Shown here: in pieces, positions 1 to 10,868 of the stretch
Layout of the letters: every line of letters begins with the position of its first letter
How positions within the stretch are numbered: the first letter of the stretch is position 1
DNA from: Tigriopus japonicus
Taxonomy: Eukaryota > Arthropoda > Copepoda > Harpacticoida > Harpacticidae
NCBI GenBank assembly: GCA_010645155.1
Contig: CM021322.1
Location: forward strand, 2,312,958-2,376,957
DNA: 64,000 nucleotides
Direction of reading: 5' to 3'
Translations under genes and position numbers: made by a program
The notes under the pieces: generated by a model
What the model saw: only the letters and a program-made list of their open reading frames with translations
Told to the model about the DNA's origin: nothing
Database searches by the model: none

Positions 1-11
1 TGACCTCCAGA

Positions 12-65
12 ATGAAACTCTTCAACGTTATCACTATTAGTCTCCTATTGTTTGCTACTACTAGC
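12..65 (+). CDS. Candidate signal-peptide first exon (partial, tentative)
   Basis: An ATG at 12 opens a frame reading MKLFNVITISLLLFATTS, a textbook secretion signal: a short basic start, a hydrophobic core and small residues before the likely cleavage site. It lies about 1 kb upstream of the Cys-rich/PAN exons, which lack a start codon and begin in phase 1, so it is the obvious candidate for their first exon. No good GT donor is visible before the retrotransposon relic that begins at about 70. A GC at 64-65 would give the right phase but is a weak donor. The frame ends in TAG at 108-110. The link to the downstream gene is inference. Confidence 0.3.
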
Positions 66-69
66 ATGA

Positions 70-774
70 CCAATTTTTGGCCCCGACTTCAGCTCCGCCA
101 GTTAGAATAGGTGACACATCTCTGAGCCCAGTCCCCACTATGACGGTCCTTGGCTCATCACTGGACACCCGTTTTTGCTTTGCTAAGTCAAACAAGGCCA
201 TGGTTGCAAGTCTCCGTTTCCGGCTTGGTGCAGTCCGTCGTATTGAGGCCCACATTCCACGGGGAAAACTTCTGAATGAAACTACCCATGCCCTTATCTC
301 GGGAAAACGGCAACAATCTGTGGGTAACCAGAGCTCTATGTGCTCCCTCCCAAAACCAAGCTTTCAGCTCGAGCACAAACAATAGAGCTCAGGTGGTCCT
401 TAATGATGCTGCCCGCCTTCTGCTGCATGTTCGACGCTCTGATCATGCCCAGGCAAAGGTCATGGCTGGAAAGCTTGGATTCCTCAGCGTCAACCTGGTG
501 GTGGTCCAACAAGCTTCGTTAGCAGCATGGAAATGTGCTAATCTTCGAGCAGAGGGTAAAGGCCCCTTGGACGAGATCGCGACCAGGGTTTCCACGAGGA
601 CTACAGCGGTGACAGAGGGCCTGCTGAGACCCAGCTCCCCCTCAGATGCAGCTAGAAACATTGTGGGAATTCATGTGGGAAACATCTCCTGAGCTTCGCA
701 GTGCCTCCTCCCTTCGAACGGCAAAAGTGGTAGCCAGAAAACTGGCAAGGAACTCCCCATTCTAAAAAAAAAAC
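70..774 (+). mobile_element. Decayed non-LTR retrotransposon, C-terminal reverse transcriptase region with A-tail
   Basis: Three overlapping frames together read like the last part of a LINE-type reverse transcriptase ORF. Frame 1 (about 77-385) contains TVLGSSLDTRFCF...LRFRLGAVRR. Frame 2 (276-692) contains AQVVLNDAARLLLHVRR and KLGFLSVNLVVVQQ, matching the conserved LQ-V-NKAAR / GWLSV-QL segment. Frame 3 (about 663-765) contains SPELRSASSLRTAK, matching the usual PPELRSASSL end. Frame changes near 300 and 670 show it is broken. A run of ten A residues directly follows the final TAA at 763-765, as expected for a retrotransposed 3' end. It is 5'-truncated and cannot encode a functional enzyme. 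The exact clade (CR1, RTE or jockey-like) is not decided. Confidence 0.7.
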
Positions 775-1008
775 GGCTATCAATCAATTCTCGATATCTA
801 GCAAAGCCTAAAGATGCTGTAGATCCGCAAGTTCTCATATGAACAGTTTTGCATACATAATGCCTTTTCTTTTTACACTCTGACAATTGATTTTGAGCCT
901 AGAGTAGCCATTTGGTTAGGGCCCTCCATCGATGTTGAGATAATCTGAAATATATTCCATTCTACTACTACTTTACGTTGATTAGATATGTTTGGTTGTC
1001 AATTTCAG

Positions 1009-2899
1009 GGATTTATCCTTGCCCAGAGTCTCATCCATGGGCTGTGGAATTTGGCACACGTTGTTGTGAGAGATTCTATCGAGCCAACGATTCCAACACG
1101 GATTTGAGTTGGTACGATTCGGCATCTCTTTGTTACGGTGGCAATTCTATACCATGTCCAAGCAGTTACAGGTTGTGTTACACAAAAGTGGAACTAACAG
1201 GTATTACTATCTACATGATCTTCTTATTACTATCGACCGTCCTGTTGTAATTTGATGATTTTAGTGCCCGATGTGTGTCCTCATACCCATCCCGTTCAAA
1301 TGAAGAATGCTTGTTGTAAAAGCGATTGGAGAACGAACGAAGGTACTTGTGACGGCAACCTTATTCAACCGTTTGATGATCCTAAATGTTGCAAAAATGA
1401 ATTTCGGTATAATCCTCCCTTATGTGCAAATTTCAAGAGGCGGTGTGTGGCACAAGTTCCGCCTGTAGGTAAGGAATGAAATAACCGCTCGATGCGATGG
1501 CACTACCTGCAGTATCTTTTAGTGGATGGGCTTTGTTTGTTCAGGATTTAGCACATTGCTGTAGAGAGCTGAAAAAAGTAGGATCAAATGACAAAATAGT
1601 TTTTATTGTTAAAAATTAGTTTTTTTAGCTAAAAAATGGCCAAAAATAGCTTTTACTTATTCTTAATTTGTCACTTAATATTATATTAAAATTATTTGGT
1701 CTGCTGTTTTTTCAGTCGAGAATGTTTTTTGTTATCAAATTTTGAATTAAAAACATTTGTTCCCGTTCTTTCAGGAAAAATGGACCTTTTTTTACGTCAC
1801 ATCTAAATTTCAAAAAAGTTTTGTTCGGTCTGAATGACGTGAAAAACAGTTCTTTCTACTTAAAATCTGCTATTAAATGCGAAAGTAAGTTCAAAATAAG
1901 TCCCAAAAACCCCAAAAGGTTTTTTCGGGGCAAATTCTATTTTTTAGTCTCAAGTGGAAGCTTTTTAATCCTCGCTGATTGCTGAATAAGCAATTCAGAC
2001 ACTACTAGGCCTTGTAATGTGCAGCCAAATCTAGGATGATTTTTCAGAATAGAGCGTGCGAAATTTGCGTGGGAGAGCCACCACCGGATTCAAAATCATA
2101 GTTTCTAAAGAAGTCGACCGATTTCTCCGAGACTTGCTATGAGTATACCTTATGATGTCTACTTTAACTAATGCCTTTTCAATATTAGTGTGTGCCGTTA
2201 TTGTTTTTCGAGTAATCATTTGTTTTGACTTTACGCGGTTGATCTTGAGCCCCAATGTGTACTGATTTGAAAAGTGGAGTTACAATGTCTTGGAAACTGG
2301 CAGTATTAATTTACATGCAGCATTCACGAATTTAACAATTGATAAGGTTGAAACTGTAGTGATTCCCAAGATTTAATACTTGTTAGAGCCGCAACGTCCC
2401 CATTTTACAGATAGTTTAGAAAGTTTTTTTTCAAATAACACCAGTGGAGATGCTTTCCAACTTCGGAAAAAAAAATAAGGCATAGGCTTTACTTTTTACA
2501 CTTAGAAACTAATTTGATTGTTTTTCATTTTGGCCGGCCCAGAATCCAAAATACGGCTTTTCCCGAGAGCAAATCCACCCGATTATTCTGTGTACCTTGT
2601 CTCAAGCAAAAAAAAAAAAGTCAAAAGTCAAAACATTGAGCACATTTTACATTTCAGATTGCTCTTTTAAGGATAAAGACTACTTTGGCCACGATATCTC
2701 TCATTCTTGGTTTTCACATAGTGGACATACATATTTGGATTGCAAGCGGGGATGCCAAAAGGTGGAAAATTGCCTTTTCTACACTTACATTGATTTGCCA
2801 AGCTCTCCACATTATCAACGATGTTTTTATAAAACGAGTGATGCAGGTGGCCTACAAGATACACCTGGCCATATTTCTGGACCATCATTTTGTCCATAA
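1009..2899 (+). CDS. Secreted modular protein: two Cys-rich CP-x2-HP modules plus PAN/apple domain (5' incomplete)
   Basis: Exons are 1009-1200, 1265-1468 and 2658-2899; introns (64 bp and 1,189 bp) have GT-AG ends and TAA closes the frame at 2897-2899. The first acceptor (TTTCAG) ends at 1008. Each exon is one module. Exon 1 has CPESHPW, a CC pair and three further Cys. Exon 2 repeats the pattern with CPHTHP, two CC pairs and a C-DG motif. Exon 3 has the look of a PAN/apple domain: CSFKDKDYFGHDI, spaced Cys, CLFYTY, and an SGPSFCP end. All introns are phase 1, so modules are symmetric and shufflable. At least 212 residues are encoded. No start codon is present in these exons; a signal-peptide ORF at 12 is the likely origin. 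PAN domains bind proteins or carbohydrates outside cells; the specific role is unknown. Domain identity is by eye. Confidence 0.65.
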
Positions 2900-3028
2900 T
2901 CTTTTCTTCAAGAACTGCTCTTCAATGGAAGTTGTGAATAATTCTGATATCAAGTTTCACCTCATACCTCATCTCTACATCCTCATATGTGGTGCTCAGC
3001 CAGTCCAAAGTGTAGGCAAACATTAGGG

Positions 3029-3594
3029 TAGGGGTCGGCAACCTGTGGGTCCAGGCCCTCTGTGGGCTCAAGGGTGGTCGTTTGTGGGTCCAGGAGCTAC
3101 GGGTAACGTCCAAAACAGTGGGCCCTCGAGCCATCCATAGTAGTGATGTGTTTCGAAACAGGAGTGCTGCCAGTTTTGACTGTCAGAAGTTTATAGCTGT
3201 TAAGAAGGAAAGGTTAAATTGAACTTTTTGAAAAGACCTAAACAGGGACCAATTTGTCAACACTCGAACTAGTTCTATTTCGAGTTCCATCGATAGGTAT
3301 AAAAATGGATTTCAAGTTGACAGTGCTGCCATATTTTATGGTAGATAAGGTCTATTGCCTGTTGAAAAGTTTAGTTGTGGTCAGATTTTTGATCCTAAAA
3401 ACCAAAATGGCAAAACTCTGCCATAAATCCATCTCGAAGCACATCAGTGATCCATAGTACTTTACTCGAGGGCCGAAAACTCTTTGATCGCTAATTTGTG
3501 AGTCTCTGAACCTACCAAAGCGTGCTTGGGGGGCCCCTGACAACACTTAACCAAGTTTTGTGGGCCTTGACCCAAAAGTGGTTGGCGACCCCTG
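3029..3594. mobile_element. Non-autonomous hAT-type transposon (outer element), exact 8-bp TSD
   Basis: Terminal inverted repeats TAGGGGTCGGCAACC and GGTTGGCGACCCCTG bound 566 bp. The 8-bp direct repeat CATTAGGG flanks it at 3021-3028 and 3595-3602. An 8-bp duplication with CAGGGGTCGGCAACC-like ends is the mark of hAT superfamily insertions. There is no transposase ORF. Related copies lie at 26385-26632 and 47546-47775; these lack the central block, which is a second inserted element (3141-3449). It sits just downstream of the PAN-domain gene and may be within its 3' UTR. Confidence 0.85.
3141..3449. mobile_element. Nested hAT-type MITE inserted in the outer element, 8-bp TSD
   Basis: This 309-bp block begins TAGTGATGTGTTTCGA and ends TCGAAGCACATCAGTG, imperfect inverted repeats. 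It is flanked by ATCCATAG at 3133-3140 and 3450-3457. The related element at 26385 reads through this point without the insert (sequence GAGCCATCCATAG continuing into the outer element), giving an empty-site comparison inside the same window. A diverged stand-alone copy lies at 48321-48668. No coding capacity. Confidence 0.8.
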
Positions 3595-3866
3595 CATTAG
3601 GGTAACCAAAAAAATAAAAAATAACGAGGTGTTTAGTCTGGTTGTTTGTTGAGCCATGTTGTGAAATAAACGTTTAGAAAACCCCAATCACAATTATATA
3701 TTTTGTAATATACTTAATTGTTATGTTCGGTAACAGACAAGAGAATGGAACATTAATGATTTGCTAAAAACTGATATGTTGACTAAAATCATATACTTTT
3801 GCATACGTAAAATGACATTGTGCCAAATGAGCCACAATAACACAACAACACAAAATGTGGCTGGAG

Positions 3867-4070
3867 CGGGACAGTGCCTCAACAAGATCCGAGGACACGC
3901 CTTCACCTTCTTATCCGAGACGTGGGTCACCGAGGAGAAACACGAGAGCTGCTTTGCTGGAAAGCAGAGCTTTGTGGTGCACGCCAGAAAGCCCGCTGGG
4001 CGTGGTAGGCCCAGCGGAGGGTTGGAGCTCTATATTACCAAACGCTTTGAGCCCACCCTACTCTCGTCAG
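3867..4070 (+). mobile_element. Non-LTR retrotransposon endonuclease-domain fragment
   Basis: The frame reads HAFTFLSETWVTEEKH, then a basic/Gly stretch RKPAGRGRPSGGLELYI. This matches the start of the exonuclease-endonuclease-phosphatase domain of LINE-type elements (the conserved xxFLxETWL motif with catalytic Glu, followed by the RGRPSGGLxLYI loop). The remaining domain is missing: homology stops where the minisatellite begins at about 4080. It may come from the same family as the reverse transcriptase relic at 70-774, but the two pieces do not overlap, so this cannot be shown here. Confidence 0.6.
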
Positions 4071-4083
4071 GGTGGGCATTTGA

Positions 4084-4177
4084 TTTTTGGACATTTTGTC
4101 CACCCCTCACCCCTGTCCAAAAGTGTCCAAAAATAAGGCTGTCCAAAAATAGGAGTGTCCAAAAGTGTCCAAAAATA
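4084..4177. repeat. GTGTCCAAAA minisatellite block (left, inverted relative to 5036-5190)
   Basis: Imperfect copies of GTCCAAAAGT / GTCCAAAAATAG fill this stretch (for example at 4115-4132, 4141-4150 and 4155-4176). The unit is the reverse complement of the TTTTGGACAC unit at 5036-5190. The two blocks therefore form inverted ends around about 860 bp of AT-rich DNA. Confidence 0.7.
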
Positions 4178-4179
4178 GT

Positions 4180-5035
4180 AATTCGAAAAATAATGGTTAA
4201 AAACATTTTTAGAATAACATTCTACAAACTTTCTCTCCAAAATAAACGTCACTTGACGAAATCTAAGCAAGAATAAGTCAATTCAGCATAAGAAACTCAC
4301 ACTTAATACATCAAATGAGGCAATAACTTGAAGGCCAAACTGGACATTTGAACTTTCCACTCTTTTCATTTGACCACCGAGCATCGTCCAAAATGTGGGA
4401 AAGAATGATCGACTGAAGGAACGAACGAACAAACGAATGTGAGACTGGGACAACTAATAACACGCTCACACCACACTTCATGTTAAACATAGTATGCGAG
4501 TACATTTTAGAGCTAATTGTATCTTGATTTGTGACAAGAGAAGGTTACTTAGTATTTTGATTTATATTCCAAAGTTTATCATTGTTGCAAGTGTTTCCCA
4601 TCCAAGAGGCAAGAAGTCTTATGACCTGACTGTCCAAAAAATGTTAACTATAATAAAGCACACTCAAACTGATATCAGATTGCAATGTGGGTATTATAAT
4701 GCTTTTACCAAAGAATTAAAGCAGTGTTGTTTTACTATTAAAAAAGACAAGACTCTTGTTTACAGATGAGGAAATAAAATGTAAATCTTGAAACATTTTG
4801 AACAGTTACACACATTTTACCATATTGTATAAACAAAACATTTATTTCTTTGACAAGTTATTAACAAGTTATCATGGCAAAGTTTATTTCTCCAAGTAAT
4901 GTTCCCATTAATAGAACTATTTTTGTTTAAGTACAGAACCATGCATTCTTTAGAATTCAGTTACTTATGTAGTGTAACTGGTTTTTCGTCTGATTTGTAC
5001 AACTTTCTTTTACGTTTGTTGGACTTTTAGACACT
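4180..5035. other. AT-rich spacer between inverted minisatellite blocks, no supported gene
   Basis: Short open frames exist (for example 4494-4769, plus, 91 codons, AT-rich composition) but none shows a recognisable domain or splice structure. The block may be the body of an element whose ends are the two minisatellites. Confidence 0.4.
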
Positions 5036-5190
5036 TATGGACATCTTTTGGGGATTTTTGGACACCCTCTGTGGATTTTTGGACACCTTCTGGGTATTTT
5101 TGGACACTTTTGGACACTTTTGGACACTTTTGGACACTTTTGGACACTTTTGGACACTTTTGGACACTTTTGGACACTTTTGGACACTAT
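5036..5190. repeat. TTTTGGACAC 10-bp minisatellite
   Basis: Nine near-perfect tandem 10-bp units occupy 5101-5190, preceded at 5036-5100 by longer imperfect units built around GGATTTTTGGACACC. The near-absence of sequence differences among the 10-bp units implies recent homogenisation. The reading frame through it is a repeat artefact and not a gene. Confidence 0.9.
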
Positions 5191-6213
5191 GAGTCATGAC
5201 ACTACTTTAGGACTATGTTATTTTGCTTTTGAAAAGATACAGGTAGCTCAATATGATGAAACAACGATTTTTTTACTTTGCACTTCAGTCACAATGCATG
5301 CAAGATCACAACATCCCAAGTTCATAGATATCATTAGATATGACATACTACCTGATCCTAAAAGACTACTGCTTGCTAAAGACATTAAAAATGTGGAGAA
5401 ATTTGTTGAATTTCGACCCTTCCAGATTTCAGCTTAGGATGTCCAAAATTGATTGCACCACAACACGATTTTCTTTTGTATTGAGCTAAATTACATGATT
5501 TTTTTTTTTAAATTTCGTTTACATGAAAACAAATTCCAAATTTGAGTTCTGACCTTTCCTAAGGGTTTCAATTGCTTATTTATGCAAAAAAAACACAATT
5601 GCTCTTAGAATTCAATTATTAGACATGTAAATGATTAAAGTACTTGTGCCAAACCCCTCATTTGGAAATAAGTCTTAAAATATCTTATCAAATCATTTAT
5701 TTCAAACTTTGAAGGTGGAAATAAGATTGGTGGCTGTGAAAGCAGATGACTCTGAGTAACTAGTTTGGACACACTTGTTTTTCAGCAATAACTGAATGCA
5801 GTACAACAACTAACTATGACTTTTCCTTCAAAACGAAGCACCCATTTAGCTCAGTTTGTCATATCTGTGGATGTCTGAGTTCTGATTCACTGAGATTTAA
5901 AAAAACGACTAAGTCCATCTCGGTACCGAATTTCAAATATCCGTCAATAGGTTTGCAAGGTTTGCAATCTAGGCGTTTCTCACAGGAGTGAGAGATCCCT
6001 CATGTTTAGAGAGGCTCCAGAAATTAGGCTTTTTCCATATTCAAAGAGGTTTCTTATATTGATTTCATGAACATTCATGAGCTCTGTCCTAACATAGGAC
6101 TTCGGGTTAACTGTTCCAATTGACTAGACTTCACTTGTTTGGTGAGCACCTCCAAATCCTAAAGACTAGAGTAGTTCAACCGATGAAGTACTCACAGGGC
6201 TTATTTATCTATT
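5191..6213. other. Intergenic, AT-rich, no supported gene
   Basis: An 82-codon open frame continues out of the minisatellite to 5437 with no recognisable domain. I see nothing else I can support in this stretch. Confidence 0.4.
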
Positions 6214-6297
6214 ATTCATTCATTCATTCATTCATTCATTCATTCATTCATTCATTCATTCATTCATTCATTCATTCATTCATTCATTCATTCATTG
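6214..6297. repeat. (ATTC)n microsatellite
   Basis: About 20 uninterrupted ATTC/CATT units. The frame through it (repeated FIHS) is a repeat artefact. Confidence 0.95.
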
Positions 6298-9200
6298 CGA
6301 TGTCTCGTCTCATCAACAGAGCCACCAGATAGTTGTAAATTACATTTTACAAGGCAATTACCAAAATCTTCAATTTTTGTCCAAAATTTCCAAAAAATGG
6401 AAAAATTTACAAAAAATGTGGAAAATTTGCTTGTTCCGTTAATATTTTTTTGGAAAAAGATTAGTTTATGAGTCAAAATCAAAGTTAAGAAACAAGGCGA
6501 CATTGATTTTGTAGTTGAAACAAAAAATATTTAGTTTATCTTCGGGGCCATAAGTTACTTGCGAATAATAATTTACAATTTTTCTTATCCCAAACCTGAT
6601 TAATCCTGCTTCGGTCAGGTTTCTGACCGTCATAAACAGGCACCGCTGTATAATTGGAGGTTCCATGAACAACTTGATGACGAGTTTTCAAGAAAATATT
6701 GATGCCACACAAACATAAATCATTTGAATTTGTTTTTTGCTTAAATTTAGTTTTTTTGAGGCCAATCCCAGTCAAAATTTGCCCCGTAGCTCACGCAAAC
6801 TGTGTTGTAATCTTGTGCTGAATCGTTTTGAGTGGAGAGTTTACGCATTTTAAATGAACCAAGCGTTATTACAAAGGACACTAGAAATGCCAGAATGACA
6901 TTGAAACGATATAAGAAATATTTTCTCGCTTGGTTATCCAAAACTTGATTCCGAAACCAACCATTTTTTAATGATTTTTAGTGATTGTAGAGCAGCCACC
7001 AGATCCATTTCATTGACATCAAATTTTCGGTTTTTCCATTACTTTCCACTTTCATTCAGCACAAGAGGGTATTCAGATCATCCCTGCTGGTGGTAGTAGC
7101 GTTAAAAAGTTGTTTTTATAAGCTTATACTCCCAATTTTTGCTTCAAATGAATCAACCCTTCCAGTCGTTTTAACCATCAGAAAAACTTTATTTCGTTGA
7201 ACTTGTAGACATCTTTTGTAGGTTTTCCCGGGATTTAGGGATTAACATGATCCCGGGACGGGATTTTCTACCTCTGAAAACGGGATAAACTTTTCAAAAG
7301 TTAAATTTTCACGGGATCACAGTACGGGACTTTCTGAAACAAATGCGATTTGAAAGGTTGCGAGAAGTTCAAACAGCAAGAAGGAAATTTATGTCTGTCA
7401 AGGATGCTGTAGATTTACCCATGGACGTCTCGAGTGGACGACTAACGGAACAGAATCGCCCAACCTCTCCGACCACTTGGTTGGCTAAAATTCTGAGCCC
7501 ATTTACTGTAGCCTCATTTGGCTTCCCAAGTGATGTTCAGGGTTAGACTTATTTTGACTTGAGCCCAATCTAGACTAGTTTTTCAAAATGAAGAATGGAC
7601 AAAGTTGTGCAATAATTGAACATTAAATAATGATTTCCAAATGAATAGTATGTTTTGGGTCCCTCTCATTAATCTTGTCTCAAAATACTATGACACAAGA
7701 TTAGAAATTTGACTTGCCCTCTAAATGTTTGTGACCCTTGACAATACCAGTAGTTGTCTATAAAGGAAGCACTTCAGTTTGTTCCTGGTTGTGGTTGAAT
7801 TTAAAGCGTCAGGAAACCAAAATCCATAAAAAATAAGTCAAATGTGGTCTTCAGACTTTTTTGAAGGGGTGTGAAGTGAAGTGGTGGGCACCAGGGTGAG
7901 ACCAAAGGGGCTCTATGAGTGGTGGAGAACTTCAGCCATCAATGACCAACAAACACAAGTGTTGAAAGATATGTTCAGGAGTTTCCATTCACTGAGATTT
8001 ACTGAAGTGCATACAAAGGTAGGCAAATCTAGATTTGTTTGAAGTATGAATAACCAATATGCTGCAATGCACCTCATTTTGGTTGCTTTTTTTTGGATGC
8101 ATCACAACAAGGCTTGAATAGTTAATAATGACCAATTTTGTTTGGCAGAATGAAACCTATCTCCACATTTGTTAAACACAATCCAAAAATATTTAGGGCA
8201 CTAAGAACAGGCTTTCTAAGGTCTTTTTGTTAACTCTTTCAAGTCATAAGGTGTTTGCACTCACCAAGGTGTTATGATGAAGAAAAATGAGAAAAATTGG
8301 AGCAAAAGGTGTTTGTTTTAATTTATCTGTGCAATGGACTATGCAGTCCTAAAAGGTGCAAAAATATGGAATTGTCATAGTGATCAAAATTTTGTGCTTT
8401 CAATTCACTTGCCATTTGCATTGAGCATTTCTTTATTTGTAACTTTTTTCTTTATTTTACATTGTGTTCATACATTTTACTTGCTGGTTGTATTTGTCAA
8501 AAGTTAAGGTGACCAATGTTGTTAAACAGAATTTGTCTAGAATTGCATATTGCCCTTTCATGTAAAACAAATGATGGCTTAGCAATGTTGATACAATTAT
8601 GCCTAACATAACATTGCTCCATCAAGATCAACAAGTCAAGATGAGCAATAGAAGTCAACAGTGTGTTCAATCTTAAGCCCTCCATCAAATGTTTGGTTTG
8701 GAGGCTGTTCCCTGTTTTACTTATGGTACAAAAATCTTGGACAATCTATCAAATCCAGTTCACTTTGAAACGGCCTTTTCACACAAAGTTTACAGTTTCA
8801 TCAACTTTTCCGGAACATTAAAAGATACATCATTGTCAGCCAGCTTTGGTTTTGAAAAATTCCACTTTGATGTTAGTTTTTGTGACAATAACTATCATAG
8901 TTTCTCAAAACATTTATACATTTGTGAGTAGGATGTGCTTCTGATTTGTTCCAAGGAAAATTTCTTAGTCCTTTATTCCTTTCACCAAGATTGGAAAAAT
9001 ACTTAAGGATAAATGCAAAGACTGTCTATCCTCTGAAAACAATAACACTGATGAATTAGACCACAAATGCAACAAAAATTAGGGGAAACTATGCCCTGGA
9101 AGGATATAGTGTTATATATTCTAGTGCATTAAGCAAATGTAATGAAATACTTCTTGTTAAAATATACTTCAATAAACACATATATAAATTAATGTTATCA

Positions 9201-10827
9201 AACACGTTGTAAAATAGATGAGAAGGAAGAGGAAATAATATGTTGCAAACTTGTCTGTATTATGTGAAATAATAGATTGGCAGCAAAAAAATCACATGGT
9301 TAAAATCAACCATTCAGGAAGAAAGATGCAAATATGACTACAATAACCTTCCCCTTAGCAGGTAAAATGGTTAGATAGTATTTCATGCAACAAGAAAATA
9401 GGAGAATTTTATGTTCATAGTTAAACAGGATCATTAAGAATGAGCTAACAACACCAAAAAATGAAAAACTTGCTTCTTTGCTTCATTCCTTCCTCTAGCC
9501 AACCAAGCGGTCACCTCAATTGTCCGTACGACATCCAGGGTCTAGATATCTATGATTTACCCATCCTTGATTTACCAAAACATTTGTTTCCTATCAATAG
9601 ACCTATTAGGCCACTGATAATATTTCATATTTTTGTCCCAATATAAAAAAATCGAAAAAATCCCGAAAAATTGACGAACGAATTTATCAAGGTTTGTGTT
9701 TAAGGCTTTTCCCGGACTAATGGTTAGGTAAAATTGTAGTTGTCAAAGAGATATCCAGGGTTTTTGCAGTGGGTTCGTGAGTCATTCCGCCCTCGATCAT
9801 GTCCACAAAATGTTCTTTGAAGATTTTTTGGCCCCAGGCGGCGCACCAATTTATTGGGGGAAGTGATGTTTTGTGAATTTTGAGACTCTTTACTGATCTA
9901 CATATAATCTACATACCCTTTGCCTTTCCAAAACGATGAAAGATAAACAGATCTGCTATTTTTAGTAGAGTTTAGTAGTTTTGGTAAAGAATGATTTACC
10001 AAAACCAAAGCTCTTGAATGTACTAAAATATCAAAAGTTTTTAGAAAACACGAACTTTTCCCATGTTTATCAAGCATGATGATTTTTCAAAAGTTTTTGC
10101 TTGCACCTCATTTATTTGCCTTTGGTTTTGAAAAGCTCTACCTCCTGACACAAAAATCAAAGTCGAAAACTCTTGCGGTCTAACAGAAATTGAATATTAT
10201 AGCTTGGGTGTGTAATGTAGCATAAGCTGTTTGTTAGTGGCATGACAGTTACATCATTTTAATGACAAAATAATTGTTTTTGAGTGACAACTGATTTTAT
10301 GGTCAATTTGTATTAGTAAGATTTTTAAAAGTAAATGGTAATTTGCAATTGAAAATTCATCAATTACATGGCCAAAAATCCTATTTAGATCCTGCCTTTA
10401 GAAATGCAAGTTTTCAAGAGAAAACATTAAGAGGGAAATTATAAATGTCGTTTTCACACCTATGCATTTTTCATCCTCATTTTCCTAGATATTGAAAGCT
10501 GTTCGATGTGTGGGATAAGATTTTTACAAATGCAGTTTGTTTTCCAGATTAAGTTTGATCCAATGACATGTTTTAAACAATGTGTAATCCAAAAATTGAG
10601 AGACAAAGACATTTCAAACGTCTAGCTTGTGGATTCGCAATGCTGAAGATGTTTTCCCAGCCTAAACCTATACTTCAAGTTTGCATAGACGCGCAATACT
10701 TGTCTGAACATACTCATTGTGACTTATGGAAAAGTAGTTTTCTTCAAATCATTACTCTATGAAAGGCTAAAAAATGTAACCATACTTCAAAACTAATGAA
10801 AAATCAAAGCCAGGTTACTCGACACAT
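6298..10827. other. Intergenic region without a supported gene
   Basis: AT-rich DNA with scattered short frames. The only frame with any character is on the minus strand at about 6747-6965: a basic start followed by a hydrophobic segment FNVILAFLVSFVITLG, like a single-pass membrane anchor. I could not join it to further exons or to a family. The stretch 7210-7330 contains repeated CGGGAT/ATCCCG motifs in both orientations. I find no further gene, RNA or terminal repeats. Confidence 0.35.
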
Positions 10828-10833
10828 TTTAAT
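10828..10833 (-). promoter_or_regulatory. Possible poly(A) signal (ATTAAA) of the His-rich gene
   Basis: The plus-strand TTTAAT reads ATTAAA on the minus strand, 36 bp past the stop codon of the His/Tyr/Pro-rich protein gene. It is the common variant hexamer; no AATAAA is closer. Confidence 0.35.
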
Positions 10834-10868
10834 GGACCAAGTCATTTTCTTTGCGGTTCTCAGTCGTC

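Noticed and set aside
5048..5437. 129-codon frame through the 10-bp minisatellite
   Set aside because: A 10-bp unit cycles through all frames; the repeated GHFWTLLDTF string is an artefact.
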